Part shown: positions 1-11,729 of the stretch, one piece after another
Layout: every line of letters begins with the position of its first letter
Position numbering within the stretch: position 1 is the first letter of the stretch
NCBI GenBank assembly: GCA_014529385.2
Contig: CM043942.1
Location: 61,118,684-61,182,683, forward strand
DNA length: 64,000 nt
Reading direction: 5' to 3'
From: Adiantum capillus-veneris
Taxonomy: Eukaryota > Streptophyta > Polypodiopsida > Polypodiales > Pteridaceae
Program-made: the position numbers and the translations under genes
The notes under the pieces: model-generated
What the model saw: the letters and a program-made list of their open reading frames with translations, nothing else
Databases searched by the model: none
Told to the model about the DNA's origin: nothing

Positions 1-905
1 AGGAGTTGGGCACAAAGATGGCTTTCTATAGAGAGCATCTTCTCCACCTCACGGGGGATGGGTTTATGATTCGACCTAGCTATATGGACACGCATCTTTC
101 TCATGGTTTGCGTTGTGCCATTGGCCAGATACGCACGTACTCACATCAGCTCGAGATTGAGACTGGCAGATTCAGAGGGACACCAGCAGATAGCAGGATA
201 TGCCGCTTATGCCATCTAGAGCCGGAGAGAGAGGTACATTACATATGTCATTGCACAGTGTACTATGAGATACGAGGCCGTTTTCATTGTCTATTCAGAG
301 AAGGTTTTGGTCCTCTATCTAGGGTCATGAGTTATGAGGATCAGAGATGTCTTGGGCTATATCTACTTGAGTTACACAGGCATAGAGAAACTTTACTGAG
401 GAGAGCTGAAGAGAGACAACCCCAGAGACAGATCACAGATTTCTTTACACTAGATATTGTACACCCAGAAGAACAGACAGAGGAGCAGCCAAGAGTGGAG
501 AGGTCTACCTGCACTACTGGCATTCTCATAGACCGAGCATTGGAGCTAGGGAGATCTAGACGACCCGATGGAGAAGAGGAGCTACACAGTTTCGAAGGAG
601 GCTGCAACAAAGGATTCGAGCCATACTTTTTTGTCATCAGAGTGCAGATGAAGATGGATCTCTACTTCCCTCCCATATTGTCTACACCCTGTATTGCTTA
701 GTTCACACATTTCACGCCTTTCACCTTTCACACCTATCAGCTTAGTTTAGGATTCTGCAGTATTTATATTTTGTTATCCTAATTTAATTTATTTTGTTAA
801 TCTGACTTTGTATCAGATACACCGCATTGTAACTTTCTGGTCTCATAGGTCACTTTGGCCTTTTGAAGACGTTAATATAACATTTCATTTCATTTCATTT
901 CAAGC
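1..905 (+). mobile_element. 3' end of a LINE retrotransposon
   Basis: The window opens inside a LINE. Its last reading frame runs to a TAG at 699-701. It is followed by about 180 bases of untranslated sequence ending in a short ATTTC repeat at about 880-902. Simple-repeat tails of this kind are common at LINE 3' ends. The 5' part lies outside the window, so whether the copy is truncated cannot be judged. It lies upstream of the first visible NAGLU exon, probably in a further intron of that gene. Confidence 0.6.
6..701 (+). pseudogene. LINE ORF2 C-terminal region with zinc-binding motif
   Basis: This 231-codon open stretch has no convincing start and is the tail of a longer protein. Residues about 45-90 contain a block reading FRGTPADSRICRLCHLEPE, followed by H-x4-C (HYICHC). 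This CCHC arrangement is typical of the segment after the reverse transcriptase in LINE ORF2 proteins, where it binds nucleic acid. The part after residue 125 is charged and weakly conserved. No reverse transcriptase or endonuclease is visible because they would lie upstream. The call rests on the Cys/His block alone. Confidence 0.55.
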
Positions 906-1672
906 TCCCTCCCTCTCTCAAGTCTCATCACTTATGGTGCAAGCTTCCGCTCCAAGCTTTGTGTGGATTCTGGACTCTCGTGCAACCGATTACCGCGTGG
1001 CATGATCGCGTGTAAGACTTAAGCATCATTGACTTAAGCATCATTGCCAAGCATGCCTAAATAGGATTCTACTTTGACTAATGGGGGTGTGTGGCTCTCT
1101 ACTAACATATTGTTGAAGTCCAGCCTAATTCAAGCATATTTTAGGTTTACCGTTCTGGTCCCCCTTCCTGTTCCGCTGCTCCAGGAACAGGGGGCCCCCG
1201 TTCCCATTCCATGTAACTTTGCTGTATGCGTATCCTCCCGTATGTTTCAAACCATGCTTGAAATAGTTTCTTAGAAATCCACAGAAACAAACGACCGAGC
1301 TGAGGGAAGTGAGGTCGTTGCTATTATATCCAGGTTTGTCGTCGTGTATAGGTGGTCCCAATGGTTCCACTGACTACATTAAGGATTTTAATCATAAATA
1401 AATTTGTCAGTCTGTGCGTTTCTTGTTTAAACTGACTGCACAAGTGGCTTCAAAACTTTGACTAATGTTTACATACACTGTGTGTAACTTGCTATGCTGT
1501 GTACTTGTATCGTATGCTGAGGTCTTATCACAAGGATTTCAAGCTTGTGTCGCTATTGAAATTTGAGGGGAACTCGTGTTGAGTGTACAAATAATGTGAG
1601 TAAAGAAACCTGTAACCATTCTGGGTTTACCAATTACAAGTCTGACCCCCTGATTTGCTGTGTACATTTCAG
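906..1672 (+). other. Non-coding sequence before the first NAGLU exon
   Basis: No gene is seen. At about 1155-1212 is an imperfect inverted repeat whose core is CCTGTTCC, a 9-base loop and GGAACAGG. Its flanks (CCCCCTT and GGGGGCCCCC) resemble the ends of the MITE at 2548-2975. It may be a relic of the same family. The last bases before 1673 form a pyrimidine-containing splice acceptor ending TTTCAG. Confidence 0.4.
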
Positions 1673-1749
1673 GAGGAATGTGGCGGGAAAGCTTGCTTCA
1701 TCATCACCAATGCACGATCTGAAAGAGTGGTGACAAGCCAAGAGATAAG
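1673..1749 (+). CDS. NAGLU: Alpha-N-acetylglucosaminidase, internal exon (N-terminal domain)
   Basis: This 77-base exon sits between a TTTCAG acceptor and a GTTAGT donor. It encodes EECGGKACFIITNARSE and then VVTSQEI, ending with two bases (AG) of a split Arg codon. The CGG-x2-CF block matches the N-terminal domain of plant NAGLU, where it precedes GTTGVEI. The split codon is completed by the first base of the exon at 33855, giving [10 protein letters not shown] in frame 32 kb away. NAGLU (GH89) is a lysosomal or vacuolar hydrolase that removes terminal alpha-N-acetylglucosamine. Upstream exons with the signal peptide are not in the window. The exon is short, so its support comes from frame and motif continuity with the next one. 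Confidence 0.85.
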
Positions 1750-2411
1750 GTTAGTTTTTGGTGGTAAAAGTGGTTTCTTTCCTTCATACTCATGTAGTCT
1801 CCTCCCATTGCTTTAAAAGGTCAAATCATATTGGGTAATTTATTCTCTTATCTGCCTAATTTGGTCTCTCAGCCTTCTAGACTCAGCAATGAAATCACTC
1901 TTTAAAGTCTGTTCATATTTTGGTTTACATGGTGATGGTGCCTAATCTGCTGAAGCCTTGTGCTTGGAGGAGAACTTTATTTAAAGGGTGCCACACACTT
2001 AAAAACTTCTTAAAGTTAGCTGACCGGCTTTAGTATAAATTTTCCTGAGGCCGGTGTTGTGGTTTGATTTATCCTTTCATAGAAGAGTGACCACCTCCTT
2101 TATGGAGCTATTATGGTTCTATTAACGTAAAAGAGTGGCAATCATAGCTAAAATTATTATATTCTAACATCTATAATTTTCAAGATTGAAATGGTTGTCT
2201 TGTCTTGTAGCTGACTAACAATATGATTCAAAGAATATCTCTTTTGTATTTCTCCCCTCTTTTGCATTACTTATACTTTCTTTTCTCTAACTTCCTTTTC
2301 CAAAGGGAACTTCCTACCAATACCTCTAGTTCTAGCCTCTTCTTCTTGAGACAGGCTATTGTCATCTTTACCTTCTATCTTGATGCTTGAAAGCGTCAGC
2401 TTGTAATTATA
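1750..2411 (+). other. Non-coding intron sequence
   Basis: This AT-rich sequence has no open frame longer than background and no repeat structure that I recognise. Confidence 0.5.
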
Positions 2412-3045
2412 TTGGATGTTTTTTTTCTATTTTTGGTTGTCCTTGCAGTGTTTTCTTCTTATCTCAATGAAACTTTGGGTCATGTATGTACTATAAGAAC
2501 TTGAGCAGTTGGATGTTTTTTTCCATTTTTAGTATTGGTTGTCCTTGCATAGTTACTTGGAACAGGAACGGGAGGGTCCGGAACGACGGGAACGGGGATG
2601 AGGAGGGGGGCCTGGAACGGGAACGGGCTAGAACGGTCGACTAAAGTAAGGCTTGAATTACCTCCATTCATTTTAGTCCCAAATCAACTCCTAAACAACC
2701 CCAAAACTACCCCCAAATCCGCCCCCAAACCTCCCCAAATATGTCCCCCAAACAGCCCAATTCTGCCCCCAAATGCCTACTTTTGCCTGTTCCGCCCCAC
2801 GTTCCGCCATTCTGTTTCACATTCCGCCTTGTTCCCCCCCGTTCCGGAACACCGTTCCGGTTACACCTTGTTCCGGAACGGTGTTCCGTTCCCGACTCCG
2901 TTTCGGGAACGGGACTCGTTCCGAACGCCGTTTCGGAACGTTTGGGCTGTGTTCCGCCTGTTCCCTGTTACACTGTGTCCTTGCAGTGTTTTCTTCTTAT
3001 CTCACGGAAACTTTGGGTCATGTATGCACTATAAGAACTTGAGCA
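2412..3045 (+). repeat. 97-bp tandem duplication, second copy split by a MITE
   Basis: A unit beginning TTGGATGTTTTTTT and ending at ACTTGAGCAG occurs at 2412-2508. It recurs from 2509. The second copy is interrupted at 2548 by the MITE and resumes after 2975, running to about 3045. The duplication therefore happened before the MITE inserted. Confidence 0.7.
2548..2975 (+). mobile_element. hAT-like MITE
   Basis: This 428-bp element has terminal inverted repeats CATAGTTACTTGGAACAGG on the left and CAGTGTAACAGGGAACAGG (reverse complement of the right end). The two match at 14 of 19 positions. It is flanked by a perfect 8-bp duplication, TGTCCTTG, at 2540-2547 and 2976-2983. The uninterrupted target is present in the neighbouring duplicate copy at about 2439-2446. 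An 8-bp target duplication and a CAGTG-type terminus are features of hAT elements. The interior is rich in GTTCCG/GAACGG words and poly-C runs and encodes nothing credible, so it depends on a transposase elsewhere. Confidence 0.8.
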
Positions 3046-3052
3046 GTGTCAG

Positions 3053-3360
3053 CCTAGTGTGAACGAAGCCCTTAGGTTAGGGCGGTTATGATATCTTATA
3101 AGTAGGACCTTGAGCTCATTTCTGGTCTATCTTGTGTAATCACCACACTTCACCAAAGCTAGGGTATGGGACGCTAGTCGTTGAGGTGAGGGTCTAGGCC
3201 GGAGTAGCTACAGGCTTCGAAGCTTGTGGGTGAGGAAGTTAGGCTCTAAGGCTGGAAGGTGGATTGGATGCCTACTTCTTATGTTGTTTTATGTGTGAGT
3301 TGGAAGTGTCATGTCGTGTGTGCAGGATGGATCCTTGGGGAGCACTAACATTGGTATTAG
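3053..3360 (+). mobile_element. Probable LTR remnant with degenerate primer-binding site
   Basis: The stretch ends GCACTAACA followed by TTGGTATTAGAG. This resembles an LTR end (CA) next to an initiator-Met tRNA primer-binding site (canonical TGGTATCAGAGC). No matching second LTR is visible, so the left border is uncertain. Confidence 0.4.
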
Positions 3361-3438
3361 AGAAACCTCCTACTCTTTTCCATGGCATGATGACGTGCAT
3401 AAAACCATTAGAGCTTTGTATCTAACAGGTCCACTCCG

Positions 3439-4700
3439 TGTTGGGGTAAGCCTTTAGCTTACACTCAATATGTGACCAACCCTTGAAGCCAAGCATACTA
3501 AGCATGCACCCTTATGTGTATGCATGCATCCTACTACATAGATTTTCCTAACACATGTTTCTTTACTATGCACACATGCTACACAACTATAGTCGCATGC
3601 TAGTTGGTGTAGCCCACATGCTACTTGACCTTTTCCCACATGTGGTGCAAATCACTTTCCAGCATTTATTGGCACCTTCCATTTTGAGCTTATTTAAGGC
3701 CATCATGTGTAACTTGTAATTTGTTCTCTCATCCTAATCAATCAAGCAAGTTCATTTTCATTTATTGAGTACATTCTCTTTAGTCTATTTGCATAGTATC
3801 TCAAGCCAACTTGTCTATGTGGAGGAACAAGTCGCAAATGAAGATTAAATAGCCATTCTTCTCAAATCCCTACCAAGTGGCTTTCATAACATTGTAACTG
3901 TGCTCAAGGAGAAAGATCCCATTCTTGAATTTGAAGACATCTAGAGGAAGAAAAGCAAATTGGCACTTACGCAAGGTCTCAAAATAATGCATTTATTGTA
4001 TACGGTAAAGGTTGCTCACACTGTGGCAAGAGTAACCACAAATCACAAGATTGCTTCTGTATTAAGGTGTGCCCTAGTGTTTCTTTAAAGTCAATGCTAA
4101 GAATCAAAAGAATCCTAGAGATTCTATAAATAAAGTACATATTGTGGTAGAAGAAGAAGAAGAAGAAGAACGAGAAGGGGATGTCAACACAGTTTACTAC
4201 GAGGATGTATTGTACTGGGTTTAGACATCGCCTCAAACTCAAAGTTTGGAGGTAAGACCTACCCTCTTGCATTAGATTCATCTTATGAGCCATATGCAGC
4301 TACCCGAAGTAATCACATTAGACGACTCGATTAGAATCCATGCATTTTGTGTAAGCTTCAGCTTACAGAGGCGTCTGTTGGGGTAAACCTTTAGCCAATA
4401 TGTGACTAACCCCCTAAAGCCAAGCATACTAAGCATGCACCCTTATATGCATGCATGCATCCTACTACATAGATTTCCCTTGGTTCTTTACTATGCACAC
4501 ATGCTAAACACATGCTATTTGGTGTAGCCCACATGCTACTTGACCTTTTCCCACATGTAGTGCATATCACTTTCCAGCATTTATTGGCACCTTCCATTTT
4601 GAGCCTATATAAGGTCATCATGCTTAACTTGTAATTTGTTCTCTCATCCTAATCAAGTCTATTTTCATTTCATTGAGTACATTCTCTTTAATCTATTTGC
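3439..4700 (+). mobile_element. Short copia-like LTR element (deleted or TRIM-like)
   Basis: Two direct repeats starting TGTTGGGGTAA lie at 3439-3793 and 4376-4700. Both carry CCAAGCATACTAAGCATGCA and a shared AGTACATTCTCTTTA tail. After the left LTR, TAGTATCTCAAGCC is a degenerate Met-tRNA primer-binding site. The 580-bp interior keeps a gag zinc knuckle at about 4012-4055 (CSHCGKSNHKSQDC, C-x2-C-x4-H-x4-C). No protease, integrase or reverse transcriptase remains. It is either a heavily deleted copia element or a TRIM. Five-base target duplications were not found. Confidence 0.65.
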
Positions 4701-4879
4701 TCCCAATTGTTATGAAGTTCTCACTCTGATAAATGCCTCATTGGTCTATCCACCTTAGGCATTACACTCTGCGTCAGAGCGGTGGTACAAGACACAACTA
4801 GTAGTAAAAGTGGGCAAGGAGTGCACATGCAAGCTGGTGGTGGGAGTCTATGGTATATATTCTAATTTTCTATTTCTAC

Positions 4880-6052
4880 TGTAAGGTGCAGCGGAATGAA
4901 TGTTGTATTTTCTCAAGATTAGTGATCTTTATTGCTCAAGGTTCCTTTTAGTTCTTAGGGAAGGAGAGAGCCTTCCGTCAATGGAGAGTGCTATGATCAC
5001 GAAGAAAGTGAGTGGATATTGTGCGTGCAAGTGAATGAGACTGAGAGAAGGAGAGAAAAGAGACACGACACCCGAGAGGTTGTAAAACCCTCCTCCGAAG
5101 GCCCCACTCTTGTCGGTGAGAATGGTCTACTTTGATTGCACAAAGGTGTACAATGCTTATGCAATGGACTGATGCAATGGGACTATGCCGCCGACGACGA
5201 CGGTGATGACGACGACGACTTGATGGCTGAAATCTGGGATCTTCTAATCGCTGAAAATCTGCTAATCTTTGGGCTGTTTTGGTTGGCTGAAATTGACTGT
5301 TTTGGCTGTGTTTTTATGGCTGAAAATCGGTGGATCTCTGCAATGCTTCCAGGGGTGGCTCTGCTACTTGTCAAATGCTGAAAACGCTATGTATCTGCTG
5401 CTGGTTTGGGCAGAAACTCAAAAACGCTGATGCTGCCCTTTCCCTTGCCAAAACGCTGGGCTATATGCTAGAAAATGCTGATTTGCAGCAGTTCCCTAGC
5501 GTTAGTAAAAACGCTGATTGGGAAGATGTCTGTTGGGGAACAAACGCCAGGACAAGGAGGTTGTGGGCGATGGCTTTCTGTAGGGGAAAACGCCAAGGCA
5601 AGGAATAGGATGGCGAGGCTAAGTGCTTGAAAACGCTAGGGTGCTGAGGAGGGGGGTATTGCTGAGAAGTTTCCGGTTGAGCGGGAAGCTCGTGCTGCCT
5701 CTTCTGCCAATTACTGCTAACTTGGGTTTGCTTATATATTAACTAAGCAAAATTGCCCTACCTACTTTTGTTGGAAAGTCACTTAAAAATAATAAGTGAA
5801 AATAACCAAAAATAGGAAAATAGGTTAAATGCATTGGAAAATTCCCCTGACTGAATCTGATGGATTCTGAAGTGAATACTGATGGTCATGCTGTGTGCAA
5901 CCGGAGGATATGCATCTATGCTAAGTGACTCGGCATGCACGGTCTACGAATAGACTCTCAAAAGTGCCAGATCACTGCTAATCTAAACTGCCTTGACTGA
6001 CGGGAATCTTGCTGTGGTGTAGCTTGTCCACGGACACATAAGGTTGGAATGT
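4880..6052 (-). repeat. Element B 3' LTR (end truncated)
   Basis: The LTR begins TGTAAGGTGCAGCGG on the + strand. It lacks about the last 18 bp seen in the 22657-23832 copy and is fused directly to coding sequence at 6053. The polypurine tract and the terminal bases (on the - strand) are lost. The LTR contains many copies of AAAACGCT/AGCGTTTT. Confidence 0.75.
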
Positions 6053-7380
6053 CGCATACATTTGTGCTCATCCATGAGAGAAACGTGCTCAACATACAAT
6101 ATGTCATGCCTAGTAAAAGGGATCGCATAACGATACTGACTAAAATACAGGAAACCTTCACGAATGAAACACTCGAACAATGCGTGCGTATCAATCATGC
6201 GAACACACAATACTTCCTGTGATGGTTCTTTGGACCAAGGCTCGAGAGCCAAGATCGGTTCTTCGTGATTGATCGAATCTGCAACGAGGTTAGCTTTGCT
6301 AGACAAAGCATCCACTAACACATCATCCTTGTGAACAATCACATCTTCTTCATGCAACTCATCATGCTTGTGAGAAATCACATCTTGATCATGCAAATCA
6401 TCATGCTTGTCATTGTCATCCAAATCATCATGCAAATCATTAGCCTTCAAATCATCATGCTTCTCATAATCATGCAAATCATGTGTGCCATGCTGTGGAG
6501 AAAAAGAGATTGAGAGAATCTCCTTATCCCGAATCCTTTCAATCTTGTCCTGCATATTAGCAATGAGAGATGGAGAAGGAACAATGTCCTCTCCGTGAAT
6601 GACAATGGGAGAATCGCTTTTGGCATTGAGAGTGAAGGTGTTAGCCTCCCAATCAATGAGAGGGTTATTATCACGAAACCATCGAATGCCCAAAATCATA
6701 TCACATCCTGAGAGAGGAGAAACAACAAATCTTCTAGTGAAGGCAACTTTTTGAATTGCAAACAACACATCAAGGCATTCCTCCATGATGAGAGCGTCCA
6801 TACCGGGAAAGAAAGCGAGAGACCTCCTTAGGAGATCTCGGACTAACTTCGAGGCGGGCTCTCTCAACAAGAGAGGGAGTGATCACATCATGCATACTAT
6901 CTGGTTCAAACAATATGACAAAACGGTGCCCCGACGTACGACCATAACATTTAATGAGAGAATCATCAATGGGAGGGTCCTGAGAAACTTTGGGCACACC
7001 CGTGTTATCATTCATTGCATTGACAGATCTATTGGGTGTTGTGGGTTCTTTAAATTCATTCGATTCAAGCCTAGGACATGTTCCTTTTATGTGACCCTTA
7101 ATGGGACAATGGAAACAACGACCTTCCTTAGAATACATGCTTTGTTCTTCCGACGTGATCTATCCTCCTACAATTCCTTGTACTACCTTTTCATATGGAG
7201 TAAGCTTAGGTTTAGCAATTGTGTTAGCCTTACCCTTAATTTCATTGGAAGAATTCTTTGATGAGATACTGTTGCAAGATTGGTTCGAAGAGTTATCATC
7301 TTACCATTCTTACCGTTCTTACCGTTTTGAGGGTTCGGAGAAGTGTGCGAGGTACTTGTGGAAGTCTTGTTCTCCTTAGG
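6053..7380 (-). pseudogene. Element B zinc knuckle and protease-like region with His/Asp-rich tract
   Basis: Read on the - strand, a zinc knuckle (CFHCPIKGHIKGTC) lies at about 7090-7120. Next comes a retropepsin-like segment with FVILFEPDSMHDVI, where a canonical protease would have D-S/T-G. Then LSGCDMILGIRWF and NPLIDW follow, as in retropepsin folds. A frameshift separates the two frames between about 6770 and 6870. The 295-codon frame (5983-6870) then runs into a His/Asp-rich tract (about 6315-6480) of HDDL-type repeats. It ends by reading into the LTR. It is the 3' half of the polyprotein gene, whose gag half lies at 21199-22169 beyond element A. Confidence 0.7.
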
Positions 7381-7385
7381 CTTTC
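7381..7385. repeat. Left target-site duplication of element A (CTTTC)
   Basis: CTTTC here and at 21194-21198 flank element A exactly. Joining the two sides restores the element B gag sequence as seen intact in the related copy near 43860-43885. Confidence 0.9.
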
Positions 7386-8859
7386 TGAAACCGGCCTGTT
7401 TAATCCAAAAAGGGCGGTAGACCTTAGACTTAAACCTTATTTGCTTTCACCCATTTAATTTGCCGCCCACTTTACCTGTACTTTCAAGACACAACAAAGG
7501 GGAAAGGGATACAGGTTGCTAGATTGCACCTGTATGAGAAGACCGACACCAGATTGGCCCCTAAACAGGCGTCCCTTTCGGTATTTCTTTATTCTTTAAA
7601 TGAGGGAATAAAAGCTGTGGTTCCCTACAAGCTGTCCCGCACAATCTTGGCTGAATTTCAACTGTTCTGGCCCGATTTCGGCAGCATAATTGTACTAGGA
7701 CCCTTCACAGTCAGTATCCCCACGCATTGGATGACTTTCCCGACGCATACGGACACTTTGCAAAACCTGGCGAGAATCTGCAGCACGCTGAATTCTCTGT
7801 TTTCTGCCCCGAAAATGCGCCAGATCATCTGTATAGCGGTCCCCTCGCGTCCCCGAACCTCCTAGGGGTATTAGGGTCCGTTTAGGGCCAAAACCCTAAA
7901 CGTGCAACAATACACAGCAGGATGTAATTCACTGTTTCGGGCTCCGTTTTGCGTGCCGGTCGCATCCGTAGCAAGTCCTCGAGCTCCCGCACCTTTAGGG
8001 CTACTTGCCCTTTAAATCGGACGAGATTTCGCACGTGAAACCTCTCCGAATCACCAGTACCTGCGGGGGATTAGCCGCTAGCTAATCCAGTACCTGTGCA
8101 AGAGGCTCTTGCCTCGGCAATCGCGCATGAACCCACACAACTGTACATTGGTCAATTGAAAAGCCCACTAGAGGGGCATAACATACTGCCATAGGGGAGA
8201 GAGAGAGCAGTGCGTAGCGTGCAGGGCATCACTCCTTGCACCGCACTGTACATAAGAGGGAAAGGAAGCACTTCATAGCTCTCAACCTGTGACAGAAACT
8301 GAAAATGAGCCCTCTCTTCTCTAAAATCAGCGCCACTTCTTCATGCATGAGGAAAGTGCACAGAAATGTGCCACTTGGCACATTTACAAGTCATTTCCCG
8401 TTTTGGGGTTGCCGCCTAAAAATCTCCCGATCGGTTGCCCAGTTGACTTCACGGCAGAGTAATAAAATGTTCCCCTTGTCATTCCGGAGGTAATGACGCG
8501 AATACATTTTCAGGTCCAAAATAGCAGTTCCCTAAATTTTAGGAGATGCTGCCATTGTATCTTTCTAGGTCATTTGACCCTCTTTGTACACTGCAGCCAC
8601 ACCAAGAACTGAAATGTAGCCTCATTAGCAAAGGATTCCACTTTGGCTAGTCAATGACACCACTTTGGCTAACCATAGTCCTTGTCCAACCTTAGTGCTC
8701 TCTTGTCCTCAGGCCTGGACTCGCTCTGAACAGTTCCACACTAGCTATGCAATGCAGGGCAGTTAGATTTCCAGAGGGGTGTTTCCAAAAAGTGAAAATG
8801 AATAAATAATAAGAAAGAAATCAACAAAAAGGATAGATAGTAGTCACATGCTGGTGACA
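7386..8859 (-). repeat. Element A LTR1
   Basis: 1,474 bp, TGAAACCGGCC to GGTGACA on the + strand. Like LTR4 it has a 36-bp segment (starting about 7440, TTTGCTTTCACCC) that LTR2 and LTR3 lack. LTR1 and LTR4 may therefore preserve the older form. Confidence 0.8.
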
Positions 8860-9575
8860 TACCCCCCTCTTGAAATCTCAAACGTCCTCGTTTGTATCTA
8901 TGTCGTACATGCTCACAGTCAACACTCGGGTGTGCACACCTGTCGACACACACATGCTCATTGTCAACCCTGGTGTATTCAACACCTCGTTGACACATGT
9001 ATTGCCTATGTGTGAACCCTGTCCCAATGACATAGTGGTAGCTTCGCACTCTGCCATTGCTGTGAGTCAATAACTTTCCAATGACAAAATGGTAGCTACG
9101 CATGTTGCCGCTGTCTTTTAGTACACGTTGGAACGAGTAACACTTTCGAGCATACCGAAGCCGACAGTTTAAGAATGCAGTTACACGTGTACTCTTTAAT
9201 AGAAGCAATTACTGTATCCTTGACAAACTCACAAGAAATAGTTACTTCTATAGCACTAACCAAACTTTTGGACATTCCATAAGAGCAATTGCCAAACTGA
9301 CAATCTGTACAACTCTAACATTCATGTAACATGTACTTCATTTGAGCTCAGAACTTGCAAGGTAAAGCATGTATCTTCCACCCGGTATTATGTTCAGTCC
9401 TCTTTCTTTCAGTTGTTGTTTCTTTCAATTACGGAAGCTCTTTTGACAAAAGAGTTGTGGCCATCGAAAGATAGTATTCAATGGAGTTTATTCAAATTTC
9501 GATTGGATAATGGAGGGAAATAATCATACCGAATTTTTCTAAAAGTTTATACATAATGTGCCCTCGCAAAACGCA
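8860..9575 (-). other. Element A spacer between LTR1 and LTR2
   Basis: 716 bp. The first 13 bp are the polypurine tract (complement TACCCCCCTCTTG). Bases 8860-9351 match the 3' untranslated region of the full element (13168-13659). Bases 9352-9575 match nothing else in the element except the second spacer. The reading frame across it (8741-9208, - strand) is not credible as a gene because it crosses the LTR border. Confidence 0.7.
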
Positions 9576-11013
9576 TGAAACCGGCCTGTTTAATCCAAAA
9601 AGGGCGGTAGACCTTAGACTTAAACCTTACTTGTACTTTCAAGACACAACAAAGGGGAATGGGATACAGGTTGCTAGATTGCACCTGTATGAGAAGACAG
9701 ACACCAGATTGGCCCCTAAACAGGCGCCCCTTTCGGTATTTCTTTATTCTTTAAAAGAGGGAATAAAAGCTGTGGTTCCCTACAAGCTGTCCCGCACAAT
9801 CTTGGCTGAATTTCAATTGTTCTGGCCCGATTTCGGCAGCATAACTGAACTAGGACCCTTCACAGTCAGTATCCCCACGCATTGGATGACTTTCCCGACG
9901 CATACGGACACTTTGCAAAACCTGGCGAGAATCTGCAGCACGCTGAATTCTCTGTTTTCTGCCCCAAAAATGCGCCAGATCACCTGTACAGCGGTCCCCT
10001 CGCGTCCTGAACCTCCTGGGGGTATTAGGGTCCGTTTAGGGCCAAAACCCTAAACCTGCAAAAATACACAGCAGGCTGTAATTCACTGTTTCGGGCTCCG
10101 TTTCGCGTGCCGGTCACATCCGTAGCAAGTCCTCGAGCTCCCGCACTTGTAGGGCTACTTGCCCTTTAAATCGGACGAGATTTCGCACGTGAAACCTCTC
10201 CGAATCACCAGTACCTGCGGGGGATTAGCCGCTAGCTAATCCAGTACCTGTGCAAGAGGCTCTTGCCTCGGCAATCGCGCATGAACCCACACAACTGTAC
10301 ATTGGTCAATTGAAAAGCCCACTAGAGGGGCATAACATACTGCCATAGGGGAGAGAGAGAGCAGTGCGTAGCGTGCAGGGCATCACTCCTTGCACCGCAC
10401 TGTACATAAGAGGGAAAGGAAGCACTTCATAGCTCTCAACCTGTGACAGAAACTGAAAATGAGCCCTCTCTTCTCTAAAATCAGCGCCACTTCTTCATGC
10501 ATGAGGAAAGTGCACAGAAATGTGCCACTTGGCACATTTACAAGTCATTTCCCGTTTTGGGGTTGCCGCCTAAAAATCTCCCGATCGGTTGCCCAGTTGA
10601 CTTCACGGCAGAGTAATAAAATGTTCCCCTTGTCATTCCGGAGGTAATGACGCGAATACATTTTCAGGTCCAAAATAGCAGTTCCCTAAATTTTAGGAGA
10701 TGCTGCCATTGTATCTTTCTAGGTCATTTGACCCTCTTTGTACACTGCAGCCACACCAAGAACTGAAATGTAGCCTCATTAGCAAAGGATTCCACTTTGG
10801 CTAGTCAATGACACCACTTTGGCTAACCATAGTCCTTGTCCAACCTTAGTGCTCTCTTGCCCTCAGGCCTGGACTCGCTCTGAACAGTTCCACACTAGCT
10901 ATGCAATGCAGGGCAGTTAGATTTCCAGAGGGGTGTTTCCAAAAAGTGAAAATGAATAAATAATAAGAAAGAAATCAACAAAAAGGATAGATAGTAGTCA
11001 CATGCTGGTGACA
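9576..11013 (-). repeat. Element A LTR2
   Basis: 1,438 bp. It appears identical to LTR3 wherever I compared them. With its spacer it forms one unit of the 2,154-bp direct repeat. Confidence 0.8.
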
Positions 11014-11729
11014 TACCCCCCTCTTGAAATCTCAAACGTCCTCGTTTGTATCTATGTCGTACATGCTCACAGTCAACACTCGGGTGTGCACACCTGTCGA
11101 CACACACATGCTCATTGTCAACCCTGGTGTATTCAACACCTCGTTGACACATGTATTGCCTATGTGTGAACCCTGTCCCAATGACATAGTGGTAGCTTCG
11201 CACTCTGCCATTGCTGTGAGTCAATAACTTTCCAATGACAAAATGGTAGCTACGCATGTTGCCGCTGTCTTTTAGTACACGTTGGAACGAGTAACACTTT
11301 CGAGCATACCGAAGCCGACAGTTTAAGAATGCAGTTACACGTGTACTCTTTAATAGAAGCAATTACTGTATCCTTGACAAACTCACAAGAAATAGTTACT
11401 TCTATAGCACTAACCAAACTTTTGGACATTCCATAAGAGCAATTGCCAAACTGACAATCTGTACAACTCTAACATTCATGTAACATGTACTTCATTTGAG
11501 CTCAGAACTTGCAAGGTAAAGCATGTATCTTCCACCCGGTATTATGTTCAGTCCTCTTTCTTTCAGTTGTTGTTTCTTTCAATTACGGAAGCTCTTTTGA
11601 CAAAAGAGTTGTGGCCATCGAAAGATAGTATTCAATGGAGTTTATTCAAATTTCGATTGGATAATGGAGGGAAATAATCATACCGAATTTTTCTAAAAGT
11701 TTATACATAATGTGCCCTCGCAAAACGCA
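11014..11729 (-). other. Element A spacer between LTR2 and LTR3
   Basis: A 716-bp copy of the 8860-9575 spacer, with the same polypurine tract and the same unexplained 224 bp at its end (11506-11729). Confidence 0.7.

Noticed and set aside
2598-3062. Pro-rich 154-codon open frame
   Set aside because: It spans the MITE and its border. Three frames are open because the sequence is low-complexity.
8741-9208. 155-codon protein repeated three times
   Set aside because: The frame crosses an LTR border and the polypurine tract. It is repeated because the LTR unit is repeated.
9556-10053. 165-codon open frame repeated within the LTRs
   Set aside because: It lies in LTR sequence without homology or codon signal, and the other LTR copies carry different lengths.
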